Notes: generated by a model not told the origin, from the sequence alone. Counted from the stretch's first letter, positions 51,869-60,073 are shown. The stretch is DNA of 64,000 bases from Akkermansia sp. (GCA_017555025.1 JAFZHC010000009.1:186001-250000); one strand, 5' to 3'. Numbers and translations are program-made.

Positions 51869-53983
51869 TTAAGAGAAGAGGGGGAGTTCAGGCTGCTCTT
51901 CTGCACGAGCCTTGGCAATGAGTTCCTCATCGCAAAGCGGGCAGTAATCGTGGCGGCCCTTCAGGTAGCCGTGCTTATCGCACACGGAGAAGAGCGGGGT
52001 CACGGTAATGTAGGGCATCTTGAAGTTGGTAAGTACCTTGCGTACGATGTCGCGGCAGGCCTCGGGGGAGGAGATAGCCTCGTTCATGTACATGTGGAAT
52101 ACCGTACCGCCGGTGTAGCAGCACTGCAGCTTGTCCTGCATCTGAAGAGCCTTGAAGAGGTCATGCGTATAGCCGGCCGGCAGCTGAGAGCTGTTGGTGT
52201 AGTAACGGTGACCGGGAGTACCGGACTGGATGATATCCGGGTAGCGCTTGAGGTCTTCGCGGGCAAAGCGGTGAGTAGTGCCTTCGGCGGGAGTAGCCTC
52301 GAGGTTATAGAGGTTACCGGTCTGCTCCTGGTAGCCGCGAATTCGCTCACGCATGAAGTGCAGCACCTCCTCGGCAAAGGCAATACCTTCGGGATTAGCA
52401 GTATTGAGCACATCACCGGAGAAATTGCGGAGCATTTCGTTGATGCCGTTCAGGCCGATTGTGGAGAAGTGGTTGCGCAGGTGCGGCAGGTAACGCTTGG
52501 TGTAGGGATAGAGGCCGCGCTGATAGAGCGTATTGATGAATACACGCTTCTTCTCGAGGGTATCCTTAGCCAAATCCATCAATTCGCCCAGCTTGCTGTA
52601 CATCAGGTTCTTGTTACCCTTGTACAGGTAGCCCAGACGAGCCATGTTAATGGTAACAACACCGATGGAACCGGTCATTTCGGCAGACCCGAACAGACCG
52701 CCACCGCGCTTCAGCAGCTCACGCAAGTCGAGCTGCAAGCGGCAGCACATGGAGCGCACGGCATCAGGCTTGTAAGCCTCTTCGTCGATAACACGGTTAC
52801 CATTCTCGTCGAACTTGTACTGAGAACCGATGAAGTTCTGGAAGTAGGAGGAACCAATCTTGGCAGCGTTTTCGAAAAGCAACGGTACATTCTCGCCGTC
52901 CCAGTCGAAGTCTTCCGTAATGTTTACTGTGGGGATGGGGAAAGTGAAAGGCTGGCCGGTGCTGTCGCCCTCGGTAAGCACCTCGTAGAATGCACGCTGA
53001 ATAACGTTCATTTCGGGCTGGAAGTGCTTGTAAGTCATACCGGTGAGGGATTCGGCACCACGCTCGCGGGCAATAGCAAGCAGAGCTTCATCCTGCAGAC
53101 CTTCGAAGAGGTGAGCACCACCGGAGAAAGGCGACTGCTCACGCAGGTCACGGGGAACAGTCCAGTCGATGGTGACGTTGGTGAAGGGGCTCTGACCCCA
53201 GCGGGAGGGTACGTTCAGGTTGTAAACAAAGTTACGCAGAGCCTTCTTCACAGCCTTGTAGGGAAGCTGATCCTTGAAGAGGTAAGGGGAGAGGTAGGTA
53301 TCGAAAGAGCTGAAAGCCTGAGCACCGGCCCACTCGGACTGAAGAATGCCGAGGAAGTTGGCCATCTGACCGAGAGCCTCACGGAAATGCTTGGGAGGCA
53401 AGCTATTAACGCGACTGCGCACACCGTTGAAACCTTCATTGAGAAGGTTGCGAAGGCTCCAACCTGCACAGTAACCGGTCAGGCAGTCGAGGTCGTGAAT
53501 GTGATAGTCGCCATTGCGGTGAGCAGCACCCTCCTCAGGGGTGTATACTTGGTCGAGCCAGTAGTTGGCGATTACCTTACCGGCGGTATTGTTTACCAGA
53601 CCGGCATTAGAGTATGTGGTGTTGGAGTTGGCCTTAATACGCCAGTCGGTGTTACCGACGTATTCCTCGATAGTCTGCTTACAGTCAACCCAGGTGTTGC
53701 CTTGGTACACACCGGCAATCTGCTCACGCTGCAGCTTGTGCAGGAAGCGGTATTTAATGAAGTTACGAGCGGTCTCAAAAGCACCGGCACGCATCAGCTC
53801 TCGCTCGATGGTGTCCTGAACTTTCTCCACGGGCAGGTACTCCTCCTTTTTGAGGGCATCCAGCACGTTGGCATATACAAGAGGATTATACTCCTCCTGC
53901 GAGGCATGGTAGGCCTTTTCGATGGCCTGCTGCACTTTGTAGGCCTCGAAGCGTTCGCGTTTTCCGTTTCGCTTGATAATCAT
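51869..53983 (-). CDS. nrdD: Anaerobic ribonucleoside-triphosphate reductase, large part without glycyl-radical loop
   Basis: The 704-residue protein starts at the ATG at 53983 with an ATP-cone (MIIKRNGKRERFEAYKVQQA). It continues as the class III barrel with MCCRLQLDLRELL, GSIGVVTINMARLGYLY and FSVCDKHGYLKG. A zinc-type CPLCDEEL pair lies near the end. The chain then stops with PELPLFS instead of continuing into the glycyl-radical loop, which is supplied by the next ORF. It reduces ribonucleotides to deoxyribonucleotides without oxygen. Codon bias is strong. A promoter and a candidate NrdR-box pair lie upstream, with an unusually long leader. Confidence 0.93.
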   Translation of the reverse strand: MIIKRNGKRERFEAYKVQQAIEKAYHASQEEYNPLVYANVLDALKKEEYLPVEKVQDTIERELMRAGAFETARNFIKYRFLHKLQREQIAGVYQGNTWVDCKQTIEEYVGNTDWRIKANSNTTYSNAGLVNNTAGKVIANYWLDQVYTPEEGAAHRNGDYHIHDLDCLTGYCAGWSLRNLLNEGFNGVRSRVNSLPPKHFREALGQMANFLGILQSEWAGAQAFSSFDTYLSPYLFKDQLPYKAVKKALRNFVYNLNVPSRWGQSPFTNVTIDWTVPRDLREQSPFSGGAHLFEGLQDEALLAIARERGAESLTGMTYKHFQPEMNVIQRAFYEVLTEGDSTGQPFTFPIPTVNITEDFDWDGENVPLLFENAAKIGSSYFQNFIGSQYKFDENGNRVIDEEAYKPDAVRSMCCRLQLDLRELLKRGGGLFGSAEMTGSIGVVTINMARLGYLYKGNKNLMYSKLGELMDLAKDTLEKKRVFINTLYQRGLYPYTKRYLPHLRNHFSTIGLNGINEMLRNFSGDVLNTANPEGIAFAEEVLHFMRERIRGYQEQTGNLYNLEATPAEGTTHRFAREDLKRYPDIIQSGTPGHRYYTNSSQLPAGYTHDLFKALQMQDKLQCCYTGGTVFHMYMNEAISSPEACRDIVRKVLTNFKMPYITVTPLFSVCDKHGYLKGRHDYCPLCDEELIAKARAEEQPELPLFS

Positions 53984-54153
53984 GACGTGAGAGTCTTTCT
54001 TAGTAAGATGTTCGATTTGTCCACCACTGCGCGGCGCGCACCTTTCGCAGCTCGGTTTCTCCGTTATCATCTGCGTCCGGTAGGGGCTCTGTTTCCCCGG
54101 CCTGCGCGAATGGCGTTGCTACCTGCCGTTTTCTGTTCTGGTGAACGCCGCAC

Positions 54154-54182
54154 ACTTTAACACATTTCCGCTCACATGACAA
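54154..54182 (-). promoter_or_regulatory. nrdD promoter with long leader
   Basis: TTGTCA (54182-54177), 17 bases, TAAAGT (54159-54154) on the minus strand. The leader to the ATG at 53983 is about 160 nt. It contains a GGGG/CCCC hairpin (54083-54098). This contrasts with the near-leaderless promoters elsewhere. Confidence 0.65.
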
Positions 54183-54213
54183 GCTAAAATTTTATTCGTG
54201 CCGCACTTTTTAA

Positions 54214-54261
54214 TTACTAAATATGGGATGTGTTTTTAAATACACATACAACATATTGTAT
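54214..54261 (-). promoter_or_regulatory. Candidate NrdR-box pair upstream of nrdD
   Basis: Two 16-base sites at 54214-54229 and 54246-54261 match the NrdR consensus ACACWATATATWGTGT at about 10 and 13 positions. Each has the C-W-A-N-ATAT-core-G arrangement, and they are 32 bases apart centre to centre, the usual spacing of paired NrdR boxes. They lie about 30-80 bases upstream of the -35 and not over it. nrdR itself is not in the window. Confidence 0.5.
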
Positions 54262-54294
54262 AAAATGGTAATTTTAAATTTTAGAATTAATCTA

Positions 54295-54432
54295 ATGACA
54301 CAAATTGCTGCCAATGACACGAAAGTATTGACAACACAAAGGGGAGGAGGGCTATATTTAACTCAAGATATACTGCCGAATGAAGAATCTCAGAAAAAAA
54401 CACTACAAGATATTGGGGCTGCTCATGAGTAA
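54295..54432 (+). CDS. Possible small ORF, unknown
   Basis: This 45-codon open frame (MTQIAANDTKVLTTQRGG onwards) lies in the AT-rich spacer between nrdD and the rRNA methyltransferase gene. It has no good Shine-Dalgarno sequence, and its 3' end touches the terminator-like hairpin of the convergent gene. A real microprotein cannot be excluded, but the case is weak. Confidence 0.25.
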   Translation: MTQIAANDTKVLTTQRGGGLYLTQDILPNEESQKKTLQDIGAAHE

Positions 54433-54449
54433 AAACGAAGTACGCTTCG
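54431..54449 (-). terminator. Probable terminator of the argF-sufE-methyltransferase operon
   Basis: CGAAG-CGTA-CTTCG with a short five-base stem is followed on the minus strand by TTTTT. It lies 24 bases past the methyltransferase stop. Confidence 0.5.
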
Positions 54450-54472
54450 CTTCATCAGGAATAAAACAGCGC

Positions 54473-55354
54473 TCAGCTATTCACCCAGAGTGTTTTAAGG
54501 TAATCTTCGCCATCAAAATCAAAGGTCATGGGCGAAGCGGTAAGGTGAGCTCCGGGAGCTCCGGCTGCAACCAAACGTCTGAACTGAGCGTGCGATACCT
54601 TGCGGCAGTTAGTGGTGCAGAGGAGCCAGCCGCCGGGAGCCAGACATGCCATCGCCTTAGCGACAAGACTACCGTAATCTTTTTCCACGCGCCAGATACG
54701 CCCCTTCTCATCTCGAGAAAAGGTGGGAGGGTCCAACACGATACCATCGAAAGTGCGTCCCTGTCGGGCGAAACGGTCGAGCCAATGAAGCGTATCACCC
54801 TTGCAGAAGTAATGTTCAGAAGGGTTTATGCCGTTAAGTTCCATATTCTCCTTGCACCAAGTCAGGCAGGGCTGAGCCAAATCGAGCGTCGTGGTCGTTG
54901 CCCCAGAGAGCGCGGCGCATACCGAAAAGGCGCCGGTGTAGGAGAAAGTGTTCAGCAGGCGCATGCCCGGGTAGCAACGCTTGCGTACTGTTGCCCGATT
55001 GTCTCGCTGATCAAGAAAAATGCCCTGCGAGTAACCGGCATTCATGTCCATGATGTACTTCACGCCGTTCTCTTCGATGTCAAAACGGGCGGGCACATCG
55101 GGACCGCAGAGGTGCAGGGGGGCTTCTTTTACATCTTTATCGAGGCGCTTAAGGTATACCGGCTGACCGGTCTCATTAAGCAGGGTGCGCAGCCCTGCGG
55201 GCAGGGAGGCATCGCGCACAGAAACCAGAATACGGTCAGCCAGCGCATCAATAAAGATACCGGGCCAGGTTGTCCCGTCTGAAATTCGATAGGCATTGGT
55301 ACCACTCGGCAACTGAGCCTTTCGGGCGGCAATGATATCGGTAAGACGGGACAT
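54473..55354 (-). CDS. Class I SAM-dependent 23S rRNA methyltransferase (RlmI-like)
   Basis: The 293-residue protein aligns with RlmI/RlmK-type m5C or m2G methyltransferases: GYSQGIFLDQRDNRATV, LNTFSYTGAFSVCAA (SAM-binding motif I), DLAQPCLTWCKENMELN and the catalytic IVLDPPTFSR. An N-terminal region of about 90 residues is shorter than the PUA domain of RlmI. It methylates 23S rRNA, with the exact site undetermined. It is 15 bases downstream of sufE. Confidence 0.9.
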   Translation of the reverse strand: MSRLTDIIAARKAQLPSGTNAYRISDGTTWPGIFIDALADRILVSVRDASLPAGLRTLLNETGQPVYLKRLDKDVKEAPLHLCGPDVPARFDIEENGVKYIMDMNAGYSQGIFLDQRDNRATVRKRCYPGMRLLNTFSYTGAFSVCAALSGATTTTLDLAQPCLTWCKENMELNGINPSEHYFCKGDTLHWLDRFARQGRTFDGIVLDPPTFSRDEKGRIWRVEKDYGSLVAKAMACLAPGGWLLCTTNCRKVSHAQFRRLVAAGAPGAHLTASPMTFDFDGEDYLKTLWVNS

Positions 55355-55369
55355 GGCAGAAGGGATGTA

Positions 55370-55780
55370 TCAGGCCAGAGCCGCAGCAGCTTTCTGAATG
55401 GTGTTAGCCATAGTTGAGAGCGCATTGGCACGGGTGGAAGCCAAGTGCTCCTTAAGCCCGCATTCATCGAGGCGCTTCAGTTCAGCAGATTTGATTTCCT
55501 GCGGTGTAAGACCGCTGAGCAGACGAATGAACAAGGCAATAAGCCCCTTGGTAATCAGAGAATCGCTGTCAGCGTATATCATCATCTTGCCATCCGTAAG
55601 CTCGGTACCAACCCATACTCGGCTCTGACAGCCTTTAATCAGATTACCGGGCTTACGATACACCTCAGGCATAGGAGGCAGTTTGCGCCCCAGAGAGATG
55701 ATGAACTCATACTTCTCTGTCCAGTCCTCAAAGATGGACATGTCATCGAGAAGCGCTTCTATACGGTCATTAAAACTCAT
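55370..55780 (-). CDS. sufE: SufE-family cysteine desulfurase activator
   Basis: The 136-residue SufE protein has the catalytic cysteine motif IKGCQSRVWV (Cys 51 or so), preceded by MSFNDRIEALLDDMSIFEDWTEKYEFII. It has LGRKLPPMP and the C-terminal IRLLSGLTPQEIKSAEL block. It accepts persulfide sulfur from a SufS-type desulfurase for iron-sulfur cluster assembly. The ATG at 55780 gives the usual SufE N-terminus. A longer reading frame exists upstream but lies in argF. No other suf gene is present in the window. Confidence 0.93.
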   Translation of the reverse strand: MSFNDRIEALLDDMSIFEDWTEKYEFIISLGRKLPPMPEVYRKPGNLIKGCQSRVWVGTELTDGKMMIYADSDSLITKGLIALFIRLLSGLTPQEIKSAELKRLDECGLKEHLASTRANALSTMANTIQKAAAALA

Positions 55781-55787
55781 GAGACAT

Positions 55788-56699
55788 TCAGCAAGAGGTT
55801 GCAAGGGTGTACAGCACAGCCTTCTGTGCATGCAGGCGGTTCTCAGCCTCTGTGAAGATGATGGGGGCATGAGCCTCCAACACATCATCTGTGATTTCAT
55901 AGCCGCGATATGCAGGCAGACAATGGAATACGCTATGGCCGGGAGCAGCCAGCTTCAGCAGTTCATCGTTTACCTGATAGGGGAAGAACGCTTTTTCCTT
56001 AGTACCCTTTTCAGCTTCCTGCCCCATAGAAATCCATGTGTCGGTGTTGATGATGGTACAATCGCGCACGGCTTCAGCGGCATCAGTCGTGCAAATGATG
56101 TTGGAGCAATCAAGAGCGGCGAGCGTATCGGCTTTAGGCAAGGCGTGCTCGGGACCAGCCAGAGCCAAGGTGAAGCCCAGGCGCTTGGCTGCCCACATCC
56201 AGGAACGGCCCATGTTGTTGTCAACATCACCGAGGAAAGAAATCTTCATATCCTTCCAGGAGCCTACACCGTACTTTTCCTCTAAGGTAAGAAGGTCTGC
56301 AAGAATCTGGCAGGGGTGCTCCTGGTCGGTAAGCGCATTGATGGTGGGTAACTGAGAGTAACGGGCAAAATCAACCACCTCATCCTGACCATACGTGCGG
56401 ATTACGGCACCATGAATCATGCGGCCCAGCACACGGGCAGTGTCTTTAATCGGCTCACCACGACCAAGCTGAATGTCGCGGGTGGACAGGAACATGGGAC
56501 GACCACCCAGCTCGGAAATACCAACCTCAAAGGAAACGCGGGTACGAGTAGAAGACTTGGAGAAAATCAGCGCCCAGGTCTGACCGGCGAGAGGCTGCGT
56601 GCTGTGCTGCCCGCGCTCGGCCTTAAGTTTATGCCCGAGAGCCAGCAGGTTCTGAATCTGCTCGCCTGTCAATTCTTCGATGGAAAGTAACTGCTTCAT
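55788..56699 (-). CDS. argF: Ornithine carbamoyltransferase
   Basis: The 303-residue enzyme has the carbamoyl-phosphate motif SKSSTRTRVSFEVG, the DQEHPCQILADL block and the catalytic HCLPAYRGYEITDDV. It catalyses citrulline formation in arginine synthesis. It precedes sufE by seven bases on the same strand. The equivalent transcarbamoylase pyrB is encoded at 46714-47643. I do not see a convincing -35/-10 pair directly before the ATG at 56699, although CATAAT lies close to it. Confidence 0.96.
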   Translation of the reverse strand: MKQLLSIEELTGEQIQNLLALGHKLKAERGQHSTQPLAGQTWALIFSKSSTRTRVSFEVGISELGGRPMFLSTRDIQLGRGEPIKDTARVLGRMIHGAVIRTYGQDEVVDFARYSQLPTINALTDQEHPCQILADLLTLEEKYGVGSWKDMKISFLGDVDNNMGRSWMWAAKRLGFTLALAGPEHALPKADTLAALDCSNIICTTDAAEAVRDCTIINTDTWISMGQEAEKGTKEKAFFPYQVNDELLKLAAPGHSVFHCLPAYRGYEITDDVLEAHAPIIFTEAENRLHAQKAVLYTLATSC

Positions 56700-56792
56700 G
56701 GTATTATGCCGACTTTGAAAAACAGGAGACTACCACATTATGCACCACAAGTAAAGCACGGAGTGAGTCAGCCTCAGACATATTTGTAAGGC

Positions 56793-56816
56793 AAAATCCG
56801 CCGCCCGAAAGGCAGA
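56793..56816 (-). terminator. Possible terminator after the secreted paralogue operon
   Basis: CTGCC-TTTCG-GGCGG can pair as an imperfect hairpin, followed shortly by TTTT on the minus strand. It lies directly past the stop at 56818. The stem is short, so confidence is limited. Confidence 0.4.
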
Positions 56817-56817
56817 C

Positions 56818-57561
56818 TCAACGACCGATAGTGGCGCGAAACTTCACCGGCACCACAGCAACGCCCTGCGGTTTGTGGGTAGAAAGGCGGAATTGAAGCT
56901 TGTCGTGCTTACTGCTGATAGCGTAGGTAGCAGACACCCTGTTACCTTCTTCCATATACACGCCCTCTATGATGTTGGCTTCCATAATTTCTCCCGCCTC
57001 GTTGCCGATGGAAATACCGGCTATATCCGGGGAGTTTTCGTATTCCAGAAGAAAAGCGGTATTATCCGGGTCTGTCGCATTGGCCTCCGACGGAGTAATG
57101 GTAAAGCAGTGTCCGTTCACCGTTATACGTGATGACTCAGCCAGACTGAATGTTACGGGAGCATGAGTCAGCACACCACAGGAAAGGGGCACCTCAACAG
57201 AGGTGTCGAAGCTCATAGAACCACCGCAAGGGCAGGTCGGAAAATCATACACAGCTATCAGGCAGCGCCTCCCATCATCAGAGTCGTAGCAATGTTCCCA
57301 TTCACGAAATGTCCCCTGCATGGCATTACCGGCACCATCGGTGGCAGCAATCCGGTCAAGTGGGAGCATCTGGCGGATGCTGTACCCCTCAGACGGAGAA
57401 AGATGAAGACGAACGGTGCAACGCACTTTAGCCCCTTCGTCATCAGGGAGGAAAAACTCCACACTTTGAGGAGAGGCGGAGACAACCTTGGTCGGCTCCT
57501 GCGCCATGAGAGGCGCCAGCAAGGCGGTAATAAAAAGGAATGAGGAAATACCGAACTTCAT
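56818..57561 (-). CDS. Secreted protein, paralogue of the upstream gene, unknown function
   Basis: The 247-residue protein has a signal peptide (residues 1 to about 20, ending LMAQ) and a beta-rich body with cysteines in pairs. It follows its neighbour at 57566 in overall plan: a CTVRLHLSPSEGY block, a middle THAPVTFSLAESS block, and an FRLST ending. The two probably arose by tandem duplication and are separated by only four bases. No known family is recognised. The fold may be an immunoglobulin-like or similar beta sandwich, which is a guess. Confidence 0.75.
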   Translation of the reverse strand: MKFGISSFLFITALLAPLMAQEPTKVVSASPQSVEFFLPDDEGAKVRCTVRLHLSPSEGYSIRQMLPLDRIAATDGAGNAMQGTFREWEHCYDSDDGRRCLIAVYDFPTCPCGGSMSFDTSVEVPLSCGVLTHAPVTFSLAESSRITVNGHCFTITPSEANATDPDNTAFLLEYENSPDIAGISIGNEAGEIMEANIIEGVYMEEGNRVSATYAISSKHDKLQFRLSTHKPQGVAVVPVKFRATIGR

Positions 57562-57565
57562 GATG

Positions 57566-58324
57566 TTACTTCAGATGAGTGACTTCACCCAGTTTAACGG
57601 AGAGACGGAAGTGAACTTTCTCCCGCTGCGGTGCTTTGACCGTAACGATGCGCACAAACTCTGTGGGGTTGACATCCCACATCTGCATCTCAAACGAATT
57701 GTTACCAATAGGCTCAATATCCACAGGCTGCGTGAGCTGCGGACCATCCATACCCTGCCACACACGCTCCACGCGACGAATGGTAGCCCCCGATGAACAG
57801 GATAATTTAAGCTCAGCGCAACGTAATTTTGCGCCCTCCCTGTTGTTGCGGGCTGCATTGGCAGAGGAGGGCTGCACTTTTATCAGGGAGCTGCCCAGCT
57901 GATGCTCTGAGTTACCCAGCATATTCAATGCAACAGGGGCATGGGCGGTACGCTCCTTGGCCACCGTTACCAGCAAATCGCCTTCCAATTCAATCTTACT
58001 GCCGGTAGGCCGAACTGAGCAGGTAAAGGTGGTGAGGGCTCGCTCATCCGGCGTAATGATGATGGCACCCCGTTCCGCCAATCGCGTACTACCCGCAGCA
58101 TCCTTCACACGAATAATGCCCGTCAGGCTCGTACTCTCACACATCTTGTACCCGGGCGGAGGTACCAACTCAAGCGTACAGGAAAAGCCCGGTGTGGTAG
58201 AGCTGTTATGAGTGCGGTACTCCGTACGACAGCTGCGCAATTTTACAGTCACCCCTTCCTGCCGAGCCGCACAAAGGCAGGGCAGGCATAATAACAGACA
58301 GAGAATGGAGCTTTTGACTGACAT
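57566..58324 (-). CDS. Secreted protein, paralogue of the downstream gene, unknown function
   Basis: The 252-residue protein has a signal peptide (MSVKSSILCLLLCLPCLCA) and a beta-rich mature part containing CTLELVPPPGYKMC, a TAHAPVALNM block and FRLSV near the end. These correspond to the paralogue encoded downstream. It is first in a two-gene operon behind a near-leaderless promoter. No known domain is recognised. Confidence 0.75.
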   Translation of the reverse strand: MSVKSSILCLLLCLPCLCAARQEGVTVKLRSCRTEYRTHNSSTTPGFSCTLELVPPPGYKMCESTSLTGIIRVKDAAGSTRLAERGAIIITPDERALTTFTCSVRPTGSKIELEGDLLVTVAKERTAHAPVALNMLGNSEHQLGSSLIKVQPSSANAARNNREGAKLRCAELKLSCSSGATIRRVERVWQGMDGPQLTQPVDIEPIGNNSFEMQMWDVNPTEFVRIVTVKAPQREKVHFRLSVKLGEVTHLK

Positions 58325-58334
58325 TGTCGTATTT

Positions 58335-58363
58335 GTTATAGCTTATTTTACATTGAGGAGCAA
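58335..58363 (-). promoter_or_regulatory. Promoter of the secreted paralogue operon
   Basis: TTGCTC (58363-58358), 17 bases, TATAAC (58340-58335) on the minus strand. The -10 ends ten bases before the ATG at 58324. Confidence 0.65.
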
Positions 58364-58415
58364 GCCTAAAGCGGCTTTGTAGACGTGTTTGTGCGCTTTT
58401 TTGCTCTTTTTTCCC

Positions 58416-58444
58416 TTGTCAGGAGTAATAAACTTGTGCATAAT
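58416..58444 (+). promoter_or_regulatory. Promoter of the squalene/phytoene synthase-like gene
   Basis: TTGTCA (58416-58421), 17 bases, CATAAT (58439-58444). Six bases separate the -10 from the ATG at 58451, so the mRNA would be leaderless. Confidence 0.65.
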
Positions 58445-58450
58445 GAAGAC

Positions 58451-59365
58451 ATGACGCAGGGTAAAGATCTGACCGGAGCTCTTCTCAAAGCCGTTTCTCG
58501 TTCTTTTTATCTGACGATCTACTGGTTGCCTTCTGCCATGCGGCCCGGTGTCGCGCTGGGCTACATGCTGGCACGAGCGACAGACAGCGTTGCCGATACC
58601 TCAACCACTTCTAGCGAGCGCCGAGAGCTTATTCTGCATGCGATGGATAAAGCCATTTCCGGGGGCGATTCCGGCGAAGAGAGGGCAGCACTACTACATG
58701 ACCTTGCCACAGATATGGCACAGGCTCAGCATAATCCTGCCGAGAAAAAGCTGTTACAGCATTTCGGCGAATGTCTTTCTGTGCTGGAGGCTTTCCCGGA
58801 AGAGGAACGGCAGGCTGTCCGCAAAGTTCTGAAAACCATCATCGAAGGCCAGCTGTGGGACATTACGTACTTCCGTCACCAGGGCTTCGTACAAAGTGAG
58901 GAAGATACTTTATTGTATACCTACCGCGTGGCAGGCTGTGTAGGCGAGTTCTGGACTGAGCTGGGCTACATCACCATGGGGGAGAAATTCTGCGCATCCT
59001 CTCGTCGGGAGCTGATGGAGCAGGCAGGCATTCGCTATGGGCGAGGATTGCAACTTATCAATATCCTTCGCGACAGAGCCGAAGATGCCGAGCGTGGGCG
59101 CTCCTACCTCTGCAATGGAGCCGACGAAAACAAGTGGCTCAATCGCGCAGACTATTACATGAATGACGGAATTGATTACTGCCGCCGCTTGCGAGGGTTC
59201 CGCCTGCGATTTGCCGGCATGCTGCCTGCTTTAATCGGCAAAAAAACAATAGCCTTGCTCCGTAGAGCAAGGCCGGAAAGCGGTAAGGTAAAGATTCCTC
59301 GCCGAGCCGTGTATGGCTGTATGCTGAAAGCTCTCTGGCTTAGTATCCTTGCGCGAGTTTCTTGA
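58451..59365 (+). CDS. Squalene/phytoene synthase-like protein
   Basis: The 304-residue protein has the trans-isoprenyl diphosphate synthase layout: KAVSRSFYLTIYWLP at the start and ARATDSVADTS in the place of the first Asp-rich motif. The second motif NILRDRAEDAERGRSYL lies near the C-terminal third. The family joins two prenyl diphosphates head to head, as in squalene or phytoene synthesis, possibly for hopanoids or carotenoids. No other isoprenoid gene lies nearby. The ATG at 58451 is supported by the promoter. Its 3' end overlaps the convergent def gene, and a terminator for def lies inside its coding sequence. Confidence 0.88.
   Translation: MTQGKDLTGALLKAVSRSFYLTIYWLPSAMRPGVALGYMLARATDSVADTSTTSSERRELILHAMDKAISGGDSGEERAALLHDLATDMAQAQHNPAEKKLLQHFGECLSVLEAFPEEERQAVRKVLKTIIEGQLWDITYFRHQGFVQSEEDTLLYTYRVAGCVGEFWTELGYITMGEKFCASSRRELMEQAGIRYGRGLQLINILRDRAEDAERGRSYLCNGADENKWLNRADYYMNDGIDYCRRLRGFRLRFAGMLPALIGKKTIALLRRARPESGKVKIPRRAVYGCMLKALWLSILARVS
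59240..59273 (-). terminator. Terminator of def inside the convergent coding region
   Basis: GCCTTGCTC (59252-59260) and GAGCAAGGC (59265-59273) form a perfect nine-base stem with a four-base loop. On the minus strand it is followed by TATTG then seven T. It lies within the coding sequence of the squalene/phytoene synthase-like gene, 67 bases past the def stop. Confidence 0.75.
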
Positions 59366-59897
59366 GCTTTTTAGCAAGCGTTATCTTGGCAGCAGAGGAT
59401 ACTCTGTCCGTAAAGAGGAAACCATCCAAATGGTCGCACTCGTGCTGCAGGCAACGCGCCAGCAAACCACCACAGTCCACCTCAAGCACGCTGCCATCAA
59501 GCTGGGGCAGGGTAGCCTTTACAAATTCGGGGCGGTTGACATTGGCACGGATATTGTGCACACTCAGACACCCTTCCGTAAAGAGGTACTGCTTACCGTA
59601 AGGCTCGATGACGGGATTGATGAAGACAAGCGGCATAATATCGCGAATGGGGCGCAGCTCACCATTGATTGTTGCCATCTCAGGCTCAGCGCCTTCTTCC
59701 TCATCTTCGGGGATGTCGATAACCACCAGTCGGATGTTCTCACCAACCTGAGGAGCTGCAAGGCCGATGCCATTGGCTGCATACATTGTCTCAATCATGT
59801 TGTCTGCGAGAGCACGCAGGGCCTCGTCGACATGCTCAACCGGCGCACTCACCGCGCGCAGGACCGGATCTCCGTATTTTGTAATGGAAAGCAGCAT
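59340..59897 (-). CDS. def: Peptide deformylase
   Basis: The 185-residue metalloenzyme has the three PDF motifs: GIGLAAPQVG, EGCLSVHNI (metal Cys) and QHECDHLDG (two metal His, catalytic Glu). It removes the formyl group from new proteins. A loop between the first two motifs is acidic (DEEEGAEPE) and longer than in Escherichia coli. It is convergent with the squalene/phytoene synthase-like gene and overlaps it by 26 bases. It is monocistronic. Confidence 0.96.
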   Translation of the reverse strand: MLLSITKYGDPVLRAVSAPVEHVDEALRALADNMIETMYAANGIGLAAPQVGENIRLVVIDIPEDEEEGAEPEMATINGELRPIRDIMPLVFINPVIEPYGKQYLFTEGCLSVHNIRANVNRPEFVKATLPQLDGSVLEVDCGGLLARCLQHECDHLDGFLFTDRVSSAAKITLAKKLKKLAQGY

Positions 59898-59920
59898 AGC
59901 TGAATGGGGATGTCTGCGCT

Positions 59921-59949
59921 ATTCTGCATGTCGACTACTCTAAAGTCAA
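59921..59949 (-). promoter_or_regulatory. def promoter
   Basis: TTGACT (59949-59944), 17 bases, CAGAAT (59926-59921) on the minus strand. The -10 ends 23 bases before the ATG at 59897. Confidence 0.65.
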
Positions 59950-60025
59950 GACATTTCGCAGATGCAGTCACACTATGGAAAACAAGTGTCGGAAAAAAAC
60001 GAGAGCATTATGACTTGCTGCCCTT

Positions 60026-60054
60026 TTGACCTTATCCGGCCGTCATGTTAGTAT
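60026..60054 (+). promoter_or_regulatory. mutL promoter
   Basis: TTGACC (60026-60031), 17 bases, TAGTAT (60049-60054). The leader to the ATG at 60074 is about 13 nt. An in-frame TTG at 60026 is part of the -35 and not a start codon. Confidence 0.72.
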
Positions 60055-60073
60055 ACAAACGAGCCGAGAATAT

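Larger units (their letters stand above)
53984..54472. other. Intergenic region between nrdD and the rRNA methyltransferase gene
   Basis: This 489-base gap holds the nrdD leader and promoter, the NrdR-box-like pair, a possible 45-codon ORF and the terminator-like hairpin. From about 54183 to 54430 it is much more AT-rich than its surroundings. I see no tRNA or other RNA gene here. Confidence 0.6.

Noticed and set aside
53984..54147. Cobalamin-type riboswitch in the nrdD leader
   Set aside because: The B12-box and the expected conserved helices are not seen; only a small hairpin is visible.
51851..54160. Very long open frame on the plus strand opposite nrdD (about 770 codons)
   Set aside because: It is the antisense shadow of strongly codon-biased nrdD and has no recognisable domain or promoter.
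54380..55282. Plus-strand frame of 300 codons in the methyltransferase region
   Set aside because: Antisense to an unambiguous methyltransferase gene.
60026..60073. mutL start at the TTG at 60026
   Set aside because: This TTG is the -35 hexamer of a good promoter, so it cannot be in the mRNA.
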